DNA of 64,000 bases from Candidatus Rifleibacteriota bacterium (lineage in GTDB: Bacteria > Riflebacteria > Ozemobacteria > Ozemobacterales > Ozemobacteraceae), in the NCBI GenBank assembly GCA_029564115.1, contig JAKQQP010000399.1, positions 17,187 through 81,186 on the forward strand, read 5' to 3'. Positions 37,530 through 45,738 of this stretch are shown here, one piece after another. The position numbers and the translations under genes were made by a program. The stretch's first letter is position 1. Each line of letters starts with the position of its first letter. The notes under the pieces are model-generated. The model was not told where the DNA came from. It did not search any database and saw only the letters and a program-made list of their open reading frames with translations.

Positions 37530-40356
37530 ATTTAAGCATCAGCAGGGTGATATCGTCATCCTGGGCCGAGGCCCAGCCTGAATAGCCCTTGAAAACGTCT
37601 TGCCACCACGTCGCCAGATCTTCGTTGTAACTCGCCAGTAACAATTTCTCGAAGCCAGAAAAGTCGAACACTTCGCCGGCAGCATTGGTTGCCTCGATTA
37701 TGCCATCGGTGTAAAGAACCAGGGTCTCACCGGGTTCGAGTCTGCCTTCAATTTCGGCGTATGGCTTTCTGAGAACATTGCCAAGAGGCATTCCAAAGGC
37801 TTTGACATAATTGAAGCTCTTTCTATCGGCCCCGACAATCAATGGAAAGCACTGACCGGCATTGGCAAACCTAAAGTAACCGGTATCACAGTCCAGTTCA
37901 AGGCACTGAGCCGTCATCATCCTTTTCCAGCCCTTTTCTTTGAGATGCAGAAAAACAGAATTGGCCCGCTGCAGCATTGCCGCCGGCCCACTAAAATCCG
38001 AGCCGGCGCTGACAACTACCGCTTTTGCCATCGACATCATCAAAGCTGCCGGAATACCGTGGCCGGCCACATCACCGAAAAACACGCCAAGCCTGCCGGG
38101 GGCCGGCTGAAAATAATCAAAATAATCGCCACCCATGCGACTCATAAATTCAGATCGGGCATAAAGCGAAAATTTGCCAATGCTGAGCTCTCCAGAAGGC
38201 AAAAGACTCTTCTGTACCGCCGTGCCTATGGCGAGAGCAGCCATACCAGCAATCGTTTTATTGAAGACGCTGATCAGCTGCCCAAACTCATCTTCAGATC
38301 TGAAATCGACCCGATGCTTGAAATTCTGTCGGGAAATTGCACGTACACCCTGTGCAAGACCTGAAATCGGCACAAGCAAGCGCCTGGAAAAGAACCAGAC
38401 AATCATTACAACCAGCAGCACACTTATGGCAGCTGCCATGACTATCTGCCAGAAAAGCCTGTCAATCTGTTCGCTTATCAGTTTGCGGGGGTAAAGAGCC
38501 AGAATGACCGCCTCTGACATCTCTATGCCCTTGAGAACTGTCGCGACATATTCTTCACCTGCCAGAAAAAGATTATCGTCGGTCAGCAGCTTTCTTGTTC
38601 TGGTTCTGTGCATAAGACGACGCAGATTGCCCGCTTCCGAAACAGCCGGAAATATTTTTTCGCCTCTGGTTTCCATGACATAGAGGCGGCGCGGAGCAAT
38701 TCTGACATTTAAAGCATCGAGCTGATCGTTGATATATGCCTGTTGCAGACCTTCAGGGTTCCAGGCCGCGAGGGCAATTCCCCAGGAACTGTGCATTTCT
38801 CGATCACCAAGAAGATTCAAATACGACCATTTAAGCCCTGAACCGTAGTTTTGCTGTTCTATTCGGCCAAGCTGGCTGATGACGCTATGATAGACGTCTT
38901 CGCCGGCAAGCTGTTCGACGATTACTTTTTTACCCGATACAAAGGTGTCAGAAGTGTTATTGATGAATTCGAGTGCAGAACTGAAAAAGTCGCGCATGAA
39001 TCTGTCAGACTCTCTGCTTCCAGAGCGTTTGTGTTGCAGAAGCTGCTCGCCCGACCCGGTAAAAAGATATTTTTCACTGGGCCCAAATTCATCTACTGTC
39101 TCAGATAATTTTTCAATTTCTTCGACAGGCCATTGCCGTGAACCATTTGCCAGGTTCTGCGCGGCAATAAACTCGTTCAGACGGGTTGCCATAAGCTCTC
39201 GGCCGATGGGATAGCGGCTGTCGAAATCTTTGATAATTCGTGAAGACTGGTCGTGAACAGCGTTGATCAGCGAACTTTTTTTCTGTTCAAAAAATTCGTA
39301 GCCAGTCGCAAGAAGAATCATGATCGGCAGGCCGTTCGCAAAGAGAAAAAGCAGCATGAGTTTCTGCCTGATTGACAAAAACAGCCTATCTGAATGAAGC
39401 GACATCACCAGCAGCACGAAAGCGCCTACCAACAGCCATTTTGCCGCGCAGAACATCAACCTGTTGACCTCGTGCTCGACATCAAGAAGATGCGGGCGGC
39501 GGAGCAGACGACTGAAAATCACCAGAGTCGGGGAAACCTGACGAAAAAGAACAAGCTGCCTGGCGGTCGTTCTGAACTCGGTCGCCGACCTGGCATAAGC
39601 AGCCGCCTCGATTATGATTTCACCGGCTTCGGCGCTGCCGCTGGCCGGTCCATAGACAATCCGGGTACCGGGGGCGACAAAGCCCAGCTGCATATTGCCG
39701 CTGCGCCGGTTGAAAGCATCGACAAGCAGGCGCGGCCCTAGATTCAGGCCCAGCAGATTACGATCTACAAAGCAAATCAGGGTAAAATTGCGATAGACCT
39801 GAAACCAGAGCAGAGCCTTCTGATGCTCTTCTGAAGCCCGAATACAGCTGCCCAGATAGCCATTCCGCAAAGGGTCGGGCAGGTGCTTTTCCATAAGGAA
39901 CTGCCCGAAATAACCACGCAACAACCCGATCCTACCGGCTTTAAAAACGGAATCAGGCTCACGCAAGGTCTGGTTCATGGCCTTCATCACATACTGATAG
40001 CGCTTTTCATCTGAGAGATCGGCGACAATGTTGCCGGCCGAATCAAGAACGATAAAGCGCAAACCAGAAAATCTGCGCTTTAAAGCATTGATACGGCTGC
40101 CAATAAATTCCCGCGACTTGTCGGCCCGTTCGAGATCGGCAAAATTAGCCTGCAACAAGCCATGAAAAAAGCGGTCGTCGCTGTGGTAATTTGCGAGATC
40201 TTCAAGAGAATCATGCATTTTTTGCTGCCATGCCTGAATCTGCCGCTCCAGCAGCAGGCCGAAATGGCTTGTTAAAGCCAGATGCAGCAAAAAACATGGC
40301 AGCACGATTCCATAAACAGCTTTGGCCAGCAGATTCAGCCAATAGTTTTCAGGCAC
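37513..40356 (-). CDS. P6: membrane receptor with HAMP and SpoIIE-type PP2C phosphatase, type A; first gene of the four-gene cluster
   Basis: A protein of about 947 residues. The start GTG 40356 is chosen because GAGGGG lies about 10 bases upstream and because the in-frame TTG at 40383 falls inside the predicted -10 box. Helices lie near 8-35, 299-320, 329-352 (FANGLPIMILL) and 635-660, with two extracytoplasmic domains between. HAMP (FRSEDEFGQLISVFNK) and an intact PP2C domain follow, with GGDYFDY, GDVAGHGIPAA, LYTDGIIEA and DDDITLL. As a type A protein it is followed by its B partner P5. The promoter region carries an inverted repeat and a parS-like sequence. Confidence 0.91.
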   Translation of the reverse strand: MPENYWLNLLAKAVYGIVLPCFLLHLALTSHFGLLLERQIQAWQQKMHDSLEDLANYHSDDRFFHGLLQANFADLERADKSREFIGSRINALKRRFSGLRFIVLDSAGNIVADLSDEKRYQYVMKAMNQTLREPDSVFKAGRIGLLRGYFGQFLMEKHLPDPLRNGYLGSCIRASEEHQKALLWFQVYRNFTLICFVDRNLLGLNLGPRLLVDAFNRRSGNMQLGFVAPGTRIVYGPASGSAEAGEIIIEAAAYARSATEFRTTARQLVLFRQVSPTLVIFSRLLRRPHLLDVEHEVNRLMFCAAKWLLVGAFVLLVMSLHSDRLFLSIRQKLMLLFLFANGLPIMILLATGYEFFEQKKSSLINAVHDQSSRIIKDFDSRYPIGRELMATRLNEFIAAQNLANGSRQWPVEEIEKLSETVDEFGPSEKYLFTGSGEQLLQHKRSGSRESDRFMRDFFSSALEFINNTSDTFVSGKKVIVEQLAGEDVYHSVISQLGRIEQQNYGSGLKWSYLNLLGDREMHSSWGIALAAWNPEGLQQAYINDQLDALNVRIAPRRLYVMETRGEKIFPAVSEAGNLRRLMHRTRTRKLLTDDNLFLAGEEYVATVLKGIEMSEAVILALYPRKLISEQIDRLFWQIVMAAAISVLLVVMIVWFFSRRLLVPISGLAQGVRAISRQNFKHRVDFRSEDEFGQLISVFNKTIAGMAALAIGTAVQKSLLPSGELSIGKFSLYARSEFMSRMGGDYFDYFQPAPGRLGVFFGDVAGHGIPAALMMSMAKAVVVSAGSDFSGPAAMLQRANSVFLHLKEKGWKRMMTAQCLELDCDTGYFRFANAGQCFPLIVGADRKSFNYVKAFGMPLGNVLRKPYAEIEGRLEPGETLVLYTDGIIEATNAAGEVFDFSGFEKLLLASYNEDLATWWQDVFKGYSGWASAQDDDITLLMLKYEDKR

Positions 40357-40382
40357 GCACGATTCCCCCTCATCAAGGAACA

Positions 40383-40411
40383 ATTATACGGATATAAGCG
40401 ACCATTGGTAA
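40383..40411 (-). promoter_or_regulatory. promoter of the P6-P5-P4-P3 phosphatase cluster
   Basis: Minus strand TTACCA (40406-40411), 17-bp spacer, perfect TATAAT (40383-40388). Transcription would start near 40376, about 20 bases before GTG 40356. Confidence 0.65.
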
Positions 40412-40420
40412 CGAACCAAT
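40404..40420. promoter_or_regulatory. inverted repeat overlapping the -35 box (candidate operator)
   Basis: Perfect 6-bp arms ATTGGT and ACCAAT around a 5-base centre, covering the -35 hexamer of the phosphatase-cluster promoter. A repressor or activator site is plausible; the protein is unknown. Confidence 0.4.
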
Positions 40421-40426
40421 AGAAAA

Positions 40427-40442
40427 TGTTCCATGTGAAACC
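40427..40442 (+). promoter_or_regulatory. parS-like 16-mer
   Basis: TGTTCCATGTGAAACC differs from the conserved ParB site TGTTCCACGTGAAACA at two positions. It is intergenic, between the rubredoxin terminator and the P6 promoter. A role as a ParB site is inferred only from the sequence match. Confidence 0.35.
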
Positions 40443-40445
40443 CCG

Positions 40446-40478
40446 AAAAAAAAAGGCTTGCAGCAGATGCCGCAAGCC
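40446..40478 (-). terminator. rho-independent terminator after rubredoxin
   Basis: Minus strand stem GGCTTGC/GCAAGCC (40472-40478 with 40455-40461) followed by nine T. It separates the CheW-rubredoxin unit from the phosphatase cluster. Confidence 0.9.
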
Positions 40479-40500
40479 TTTTCAAAAAAACGATCTCAAC

Positions 40501-40659
40501 TCAGACCCGTTCAAACTGGTCCTTGCCTACGCCACAGGCGGGGCAGACCCAATCTTCGGGAAGATCCTCGAAAGCGGTGCCGGGTGCGATCCCGCCATCA
40601 GGGTCGCCAACGGCCGGATCATATTCATAACCACATACAGAGCATACGTATTTAGCCAT
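40501..40659 (-). CDS. rubredoxin
   Basis: A 52-residue protein with the two classic rubredoxin knuckles, [18 protein letters not shown] near the N-terminus and [15 protein letters not shown] near the C-terminus; its length is exactly that of the family. The mononuclear Fe(Cys)4 centre carries single electrons to partners such as rubrerythrin. GGAGG lies about 10 bases before the ATG, and a strong terminator follows. It starts 24 bases after the cheW stop, so cotranscription is likely, though a functional link to CheW is not obvious. Confidence 0.96.
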   Translation of the reverse strand: MAKYVCSVCGYEYDPAVGDPDGGIAPGTAFEDLPEDWVCPACGVGKDQFERV

Positions 40660-40683
40660 CTCCAATGACCTCCATGCAAATTT

Positions 40684-41202
40684 TCAGAAAGATTCTACCA
40701 CATTTCGCAGAATTTCAAACTCTTGTTTTTCAATCAATGAATCAATCATAAAAACGGGCAAACGCTGGTTTTCGATCACAGCGGTGCGCATCGGCGACTC
40801 TTTCTCTTCGGGCAAATTGCCGGGAGCCTCGATAATTCCTTCACGCAGGCGGTATTCTATGTCGTCGGCAATCATGCCCAGGAAAGAATTCTGAGTAAGG
40901 GTAAAAATAAGAAGACGGGAGTTGTCGTCAATCTGAAATTCAGGAACTGCGCTGACGCGACGGCGCAGGTTAACGACAGGGATCACCGTACCTCGAATAT
41001 TAACGACGCCCATAACAAATTCAGACTTCTGAGGCACATCGATCAAAGACCCCGGCATCGCCACTTCAGTTATATCGACAGCCGGAATAGCAAAAGAACT
41101 GCTGCCCAGTCTGAATACGAAAAACTTCTCAAGCCGGCCGTCGCCATTGCGTTCGCTGGCATTTTGAGCCAGCCTTCTGATTAAGGGGAGAATCTGTGAC
41201 AT
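40684..41202 (-). CDS. CheW-like chemotaxis coupling protein
   Basis: The 172-residue protein is a CheW domain with an N-terminal extension of about 25 residues. Diagnostic segments are FFVFRLGSSSFAIPAVDITEV, the central MGVVNIRGTVIPVVNLR and the late FMIDSLI. CheW joins chemoreceptors to the CheA kinase. No CheA, receptor or other che gene is in the window, so it is an isolated copy and could couple another receptor system. It precedes the rubredoxin gene. Confidence 0.93.
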   Translation of the reverse strand: MSQILPLIRRLAQNASERNGDGRLEKFFVFRLGSSSFAIPAVDITEVAMPGSLIDVPQKSEFVMGVVNIRGTVIPVVNLRRRVSAVPEFQIDDNSRLLIFTLTQNSFLGMIADDIEYRLREGIIEAPGNLPEEKESPMRTAVIENQRLPVFMIDSLIEKQEFEILRNVVESF

Positions 41203-41322
41203 TAACAGCTAACCTTCAAATTCAATGATGTGATTGTGCCATTGAAATCTGGCGCCGGAAGCCAGATTCAGGCAATTCGTAACTATATACCAGAAAAAGC
41301 CGCGAAAACAAAGCAATTAGTT

Positions 41323-41346
41323 TAGTGGATAGTGGACAGTGGACAG
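41323..41346. repeat. short tandem repeat AGTGGATA/AGTGGACA
   Basis: Three imperfect 8-bp units lie in the 240-base gap between cheW and rdgB. Short GTGGACA repeats recur between genes of many bacterial genomes; no function is evident here. No gene was found in the rest of this gap. Confidence 0.55.
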
Positions 41347-41441
41347 CAGGTGAGCAGCAGAGCAAAAGTCACGATAACCATCGGCTATCCAGACAGATAA
41401 TGACCAGCTCAGCGGTTATCGAAAAGATTGCCTGCCGAGCA

Positions 41442-42026
41442 CTATCTGCCATTTTGCAAAAAAGCCTGCAATTTAGCCAGGGCCCGCGCCCGGTGGCTGA
41501 TACTGTTTTTTTCGGCAGCCGGAAGTTCAGCAACAGCGCACTTTTTGTCGGGCAGCATAAATACCGGGTCATAGCCAAATCCACCGCTGCCGCGCCTTGA
41601 AAAACCAATATAGCCTTCCAGGGTTCCGACAAATTCATGGGCAACGCCGGCAGCGTCTATATAAACTATAACACAGCGAAATCTGGCAGTTCTGGCTGGC
41701 TCCGGCACATTCTGCAGCTCGCTGAGAAGCTTTTCGATGTTGCGGTCATGGTTGGTATCGACACCGGAAAACCTGGCTGAGTGAATGCCGGGGCGACCGC
41801 CAAGGGCATCTACTTCCAGGCCCGAGTCGTCGGCAAAAACCGGCTCATTCACCCTGGCAAACAATGCTCTGGCCTTCAGTTCTGCATTTTCGCGATACGA
41901 CGAACCGTTTTCTTCGACTTCGGGAAAATCAGGAAGATCGAGCAAGGTTTTTATCTGGCAGGGAGCCAGAATGTGGCTGATTTCTTCGGCTTTATGCGCA
42001 TTCCTGGTCGAAACCCAGACGTTCAT
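41442..42026 (-). CDS. rdgB: non-canonical purine NTP pyrophosphatase (RdgB/HAM1)
   Basis: The 194-residue protein covers the full HAM1 family length. The nucleotide-binding N-terminus is VWVSTRNAHKAEEI, the acidic metal site is FADDSGLEVDALGG and PGIHSARFSG, and the conserved GSGGFGYDPVF and SHRARAL lie near the C-terminus. The enzyme hydrolyses dITP, ITP and XTP to monophosphates, keeping deaminated purines out of nucleic acids. It starts immediately after the rph stop, a common gene pairing. Confidence 0.96.
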   Translation of the reverse strand: MNVWVSTRNAHKAEEISHILAPCQIKTLLDLPDFPEVEENGSSYRENAELKARALFARVNEPVFADDSGLEVDALGGRPGIHSARFSGVDTNHDRNIEKLLSELQNVPEPARTARFRCVIVYIDAAGVAHEFVGTLEGYIGFSRRGSGGFGYDPVFMLPDKKCAVAELPAAEKNSISHRARALAKLQAFLQNGR

Positions 42027-42758
42027 TCAGAGCTTCTCCACAGCCTGTCGCTGCAGTTCAAAAAGTTTTTTGATGCCAGCTTCACCGATTTCAAGCATCT
42101 GATCGAGCTGTCTGCGTGAATATGTGCCGTTTTCGGCTGTACCCTGCACTTCGATATAACCGCCCTGATCATTCATTACGAGATTGAGGTCAGTCTCTGC
42201 GCGGGAATCTTCAACATAATCGAGATCGAGACAGGGCTGGCCGTTGACAATCCCGATACTTACGGCAGCAATTTTATTAACTACAGGGTTTTCTGTCAGT
42301 TTGCCTTCTGCCATAAGTTTTTTTACAGCCATTTCGAGGGCTACCATAGCACCGGTAATTGAAGCGGTGCGGGTGCCACCATCGGCCTGAATGACGTCGC
42401 AGTCGATCATTAGAGTGCGGGGACCAAGCTTGGTAAGGTCGAGAGCGGCACGCATCGAGCGGCCAATAAGTCTTTGAATTTCATGCACCCGCCCCTTGAC
42501 AATGGCTTTTCCGTAGCCGGCTCTTTCGTTGCGCACCAGGCCAGCAGCAGGCATAAGGGCGTATTCGGCGGTGATCCAGCCCTGAACGACTTGCCGGGAT
42601 GCAACGTAGGGAGGAACTTTTTCTTCGACCTGGACGGTACAAAGAACTCTGGTGTCACCAAACGATATCAGAGCTGAACCATGGGGGTACTTTACGTAAC
42701 CGGTTTCGATGCTGACCGGCCTGAGCTGGTCACCGGCGCGACCGTCGTGTCTTGTCAT
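42027..42758 (-). CDS. rph: ribonuclease PH
   Basis: The 243-residue protein starts at ATG 42758 behind GAGGAA, matching the usual N-terminus (TRHDGRAGDQLRPV). Family markers include SFGDTRVLCT, the phosphate-binding RSMRAALDL region, DCDVIQADGGTRTASITGA and DLDYVEDSRAETD. RNase PH trims tRNA 3' ends by phosphorolysis. The longer reading from 42803 lacks a better ribosome site. Confidence 0.97.
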   Translation of the reverse strand: MTRHDGRAGDQLRPVSIETGYVKYPHGSALISFGDTRVLCTVQVEEKVPPYVASRQVVQGWITAEYALMPAAGLVRNERAGYGKAIVKGRVHEIQRLIGRSMRAALDLTKLGPRTLMIDCDVIQADGGTRTASITGAMVALEMAVKKLMAEGKLTENPVVNKIAAVSIGIVNGQPCLDLDYVEDSRAETDLNLVMNDQGGYIEVQGTAENGTYSRRQLDQMLEIGEAGIKKLFELQRQAVEKL

Positions 42759-42850
42759 GTTCAATTCCTCCGCAAGCATAGTAATTGCCTTGCAGAATAA
42801 CATTCTCAGACGACTAACGCCAAACTTTTTATTTTTTTAGAATAATGGGG

Positions 42851-42879
42851 TTACGGGTTGCAAATTTTATTCTTATACT
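42851..42879 (+). promoter_or_regulatory. candidate promoter of the Lys-rich secreted protein
   Basis: TTACGG (42851-42856), 17-bp spacer, TATACT (42874-42879). The -10 box is good, the -35 poor. It lies 52 bases before the ATG. Confidence 0.4.
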
Positions 42880-42930
42880 CAAAGAATAATTTTGAATCGA
42901 TTATAAGAACCAAACGGAGGTTATAAGTTT

Positions 42931-43380
42931 ATGAGTAAAGTGTATAAAACCCTCGCCGTTCTTTTCGCCTTATTCGGGTTATTTTTAACATCAGGCGAAA
43001 CCACTGAAGCTTCAGCAGCCAAAAAGAAAACCTCTTTCTTCGCTTCGGCCTCCAAAAAGTTTAAAAAAGCCTGCAAAAAAACCAAAAAAGCCTGTGTCAA
43101 AGCAGGATCTGCAGTTACCAATAAAATCATGGATGGCGCTGTCAAAGCCAAATCAAAAATCACCGGCAAAAAACCCAAAAAAGTATGGGTTAAAGGCCAC
43201 TACAAAAAAGGCAGCAAAAGCCACACCAAAGGTCACTTCCGCAAAGTCAGCAAAAAAGGCGGCAAAAAAGCTTCCAGCAGCTCTTCAGGCAGCACCAGCA
43301 CCGGCACTGCAGTGAGCGGCCAGCCCCTTCCCCCGAACCAGGACCCCGTTCTCCCCAATTTCAGCAGATCACGCCGCTGA
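42931..43380 (+). CDS. small secreted Lys-rich protein
   Basis: The 149-residue protein has a signal peptide (LAVLFALFGLFLTSG, cleavage near ASA-A). A very basic mature part follows (KKFKKACKKTKKAC), with two Cys, a VKGHYKKGSK/TKGHFRKVSK imperfect repeat, then a Ser/Thr-rich low-complexity linker and a Pro-rich tail. It is preceded by GGAGG and followed by a perfect 15-bp terminator. The charge suggests binding to polyanions such as DNA, lipopolysaccharide or wall polymers outside the cytoplasm; no family was recognised. Confidence 0.75.
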   Translation: MSKVYKTLAVLFALFGLFLTSGETTEASAAKKKTSFFASASKKFKKACKKTKKACVKAGSAVTNKIMDGAVKAKSKITGKKPKKVWVKGHYKKGSKSHTKGHFRKVSKKGGKKASSSSSGSTSTGTAVSGQPLPPNQDPVLPNFSRSRR

Positions 43381-43405
43381 TAACATCAACAGATCTCTAA
43401 CACCC

Positions 43406-43445
43406 AGCAGCGGGTTTGTCGCAAAGACGAACCCGCTGCTTTTAT
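43406..43445 (+). terminator. rho-independent terminator
   Basis: A 15-bp stem (43406-43420 with 43426-43440, one G-U pair) with GCAAA loop, followed by TTTTATTA. Confidence 0.88.
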
Positions 43446-43518
43446 TACTAAAAAACTTGTAATCGTGCCGTTGCTGGTCTATCCTTGAACAGTAAAGGAA
43501 AACAAGGGAGGTTGTTTC

Positions 43519-43977
43519 ATGGCGGCCATCAGAGGGAAAATCCAGCGAGGCCTGGGGGAATCGAAGAATACCGTTCGTGAACAGTTGCCATTTTTCCGCA
43601 AATGCTTTCCTGAAGTGGCAGAATGCAAAGAAGGCACTATCAACATCCTTCTTGAAAAACCGCTGGTAATTCTCTCGCCCGACTTTACCACCGAACCGCT
43701 GCCATGGCACCCGGCTTTTAAGATTGTCAAAGGCGGCGAAGTCTTTAAATTTCTGCGCATCGAACTGACCATCGATGGCTGCCAGCCCGTCAAAGCCTGG
43801 ATCTATAAAGCGCAATTTTCTCCATATCACGACAACCCATATTACGTAGAGGTGCTTGCGCCACAAATCGGCTTTTCAGGCACTCCGGGCTGCACCATAA
43901 AAGTCTTGAGCAACTGCAGCGAAGGGTTTGTGGTAATCGGAGCCTCTGAGCGATCAGGCCCCTGTTCGGCACTCTGA
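43519..43977 (+). CDS. protein resembling CTP-dependent riboflavin kinase (DUF120-like fold)
   Basis: The 152-residue soluble protein starts at ATG behind GGGAGG. Its pattern resembles the archaeal-type RibK/DUF120 cradle-loop barrel: an opening GKIQRGLGESKN, then CKEGTINILLE (compare the GTLN motif), a central charged strand, HDNPYYVEVLAP (compare the EIIAP segment) and a final GCTIKVL strand. The resemblance is by eye and weak. If correct it would bind a nucleotide or flavin. It lies 4 bases upstream of the MBL-fold gene, so a shared operon is likely. Confidence 0.5.
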   Translation: MAAIRGKIQRGLGESKNTVREQLPFFRKCFPEVAECKEGTINILLEKPLVILSPDFTTEPLPWHPAFKIVKGGEVFKFLRIELTIDGCQPVKAWIYKAQFSPYHDNPYYVEVLAPQIGFSGTPGCTIKVLSNCSEGFVVIGASERSGPCSAL

Positions 43978-43981
43978 ATCC

Positions 43982-44863
43982 ATGGAACTCACGCGACTTG
44001 GCGAGCGCACTTTTTATGTCGCCGGGCCGGCGAACGTTGGCGGTGTTATACTCGAAAATGGCCGGGTGGCGCTCATAGATTCAGGTATTGACGAAAAATA
44101 TGCGACACGCCTGTTCGAACTGCTTTCTGATTATCGTTTTAAAGTCGCTTACATTTTAAACACCCATGCCCACGCCGACCACATCGGCGGCAATAATTTT
44201 TTCGCCACCAGATGCAATTGTCGCATTTTTGCGGCAAAGCTCGAAGCGCCCACCATCAGACAGCCGCTGATCCAATCAGCGGTTCTTTTTGCCGGTTCAC
44301 CGATCCAGGATCTGATGAATAGATTTATCATCGCCGACCCCAGTCCCGTCGAAGTTTTTCCGGGCGACCAATTTGAGCTCGATGGCGTAAACATCAGACT
44401 TCTCGACCTGCCAGGTCATTCTGTTAACCAGAAGGGCTTTCTGATCGATGACGTCGCCTTTGTCGCCGATACGCTTTTTCCAGAGGCCTTCTTCAAAAAG
44501 CAGCGCCTGCCCTTCTCATATGACCCACAAATGCACACACAAACCCTCGAAAAAATGCGAACCCTGTCGGCAAAAACTTTTGTCGGGGGGCACTTTCCGG
44601 CCACCGGTAACATTGCGACCCTTATTGCCAGCAATCTGCAGCACGTCGACCGGGCCATGAGCTTTATGCGTGAACTGTTGCGCGTGCCACAATCACAGGA
44701 TCACGTTGTAAAAGCCTTTCTCGATCATTTTGGCATGAAAAAAGTCGGCTGGGAATACTATCTTTATCGCGCTACAGTTAATGGCTATCTATCGTCGCTT
44801 TATCGCCGCGGCGAAGTTAAATACAGAGTGTTAGACAATCTGGCGGTGTGGTATGCGGTTTAA
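43982..44863 (+). CDS. metallo-beta-lactamase-fold hydrolase
   Basis: The 293-residue protein has the MBL-fold metal ligands HTHAHADHIGG, LPGHSVNQ, FVADTLF and a final GGHFPATG His. The C-terminal 80 residues are helical, possibly with a winged-helix-like end. The family hydrolyses diverse thioesters, glutathione conjugates or lactones; the substrate cannot be predicted. It lies between the RibK-like gene and a secreted-protein gene whose start overlaps it by 11 bp. Confidence 0.88.
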   Translation: MELTRLGERTFYVAGPANVGGVILENGRVALIDSGIDEKYATRLFELLSDYRFKVAYILNTHAHADHIGGNNFFATRCNCRIFAAKLEAPTIRQPLIQSAVLFAGSPIQDLMNRFIIADPSPVEVFPGDQFELDGVNIRLLDLPGHSVNQKGFLIDDVAFVADTLFPEAFFKKQRLPFSYDPQMHTQTLEKMRTLSAKTFVGGHFPATGNIATLIASNLQHVDRAMSFMRELLRVPQSQDHVVKAFLDHFGMKKVGWEYYLYRATVNGYLSSLYRRGEVKYRVLDNLAVWYAV

Positions 44864-45386
44864 GCGACTTTTTCTGCCGGCGGCAGTTGTTTTGCTGCTG
44901 ACAGCAACCTCAGTTTCAGCCCGCACCATATCACGCTGGCTGCGAATGCCTTTAAACCAGCATCCACGTGCAACGAGACACCCGTCCGAAAGTTTCCGTG
45001 ACCCTGGTATCAACCTGCAGTTCAAATTCGAAAGCGATCCGGTCAAGTCACTGCTGCGACTTATAGGCGATAAGTTTTCTGATGACGCTGATACAGTTAC
45101 AAACAGCGAATGGCCGGCAGATAAACCAGATCGCATTACCCTTGAAGATCTCGACATAGAAGCCTGGGAAGCCCTGCAAAAAAAGCAGACCGGCGAAACC
45201 AGTATTGCCTCTTTTGGGTCAGAAACTCTTCTGCTGCCTGATACAGCTACGCTGACCGCAGAAACAGGCAATGCCTCGGAATCTCACGCATCGGGCAACA
45301 ACGAAACAGCTGTCGACAAAACCATTCTGGCCAAACCAGCAACGGCAACAAGCACATCCAGCGGGTATACCGGCAGCAGCAGATGA
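44853..45386 (+). CDS. secreted protein of unknown function
   Basis: The 177-residue protein has an N-terminal signal sequence (FLPAAVVLLLTATSVSA-R). The mature chain is polar, with Ser/Thr-rich, probably disordered C-terminal sequence, and no Cys. It overlaps the MBL gene by 11 bp and is likely translationally coupled to it. No family was recognised. It converges on a zinc-finger gene with a 4-base gap. Confidence 0.65.
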   Translation: MRFKRLFLPAAVVLLLTATSVSARTISRWLRMPLNQHPRATRHPSESFRDPGINLQFKFESDPVKSLLRLIGDKFSDDADTVTNSEWPADKPDRITLEDLDIEAWEALQKKQTGETSIASFGSETLLLPDTATLTAETGNASESHASGNNETAVDKTILAKPATATSTSSGYTGSSR

Positions 45387-45390
45387 CTGT

Positions 45391-45675
45391 TCAGACCGGC
45401 TCCTGCCGTTTTTTAAAGCATTCCGGGCAATAAAGCGGCAATTCTTTATAGGGCACGAAAGTCAACCTTGTCTCGCGCCCACAGTCGCTGCATAGAACCA
45501 GCCTTTTTTCGCCGGGTGTTTCCCAGATCTGGTCGAGTCTGGCGACTATACAATCTTCACAAAACATTGGCTGCCGATCATAGCCTTTTTCTGTCATGAA
45601 TTTCTGTTTTTCGACCACAATAGTCTTTTCAAGCCCACAGCTGCGGCAAATAAAAACACTTTCTTCGGGTAACAT
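45391..45675 (-). CDS. small protein with four CxxC zinc-binding pairs
   Basis: The 94-residue protein carries CRSCG, CEDC, CSDCG and CPEC, enough for two zinc sites, with basic residues between and a final KKRQ. It resembles small CxxC zinc-binding proteins that occur beside translation or DNA-handling genes, but no exact family is claimed. It is a single gene on the minus strand; the ATG is preceded by GGAGCG. Confidence 0.75.
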   Translation of the reverse strand: MLPEESVFICRSCGLEKTIVVEKQKFMTEKGYDRQPMFCEDCIVARLDQIWETPGEKRLVLCSDCGRETRLTFVPYKELPLYCPECFKKRQEPV

Positions 45676-45738
45676 GAAAAGCGCTCCTGTCAGATTTGAT
45701 TCAGGTTATAATTATACACCATATATGCGGAAAGCGGA

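Noticed and set aside
40357..40383. TTG start for P6
   Set aside because: The TTG overlaps the predicted -10 hexamer and has no Shine-Dalgarno; GTG 40356 has GAGGGG.
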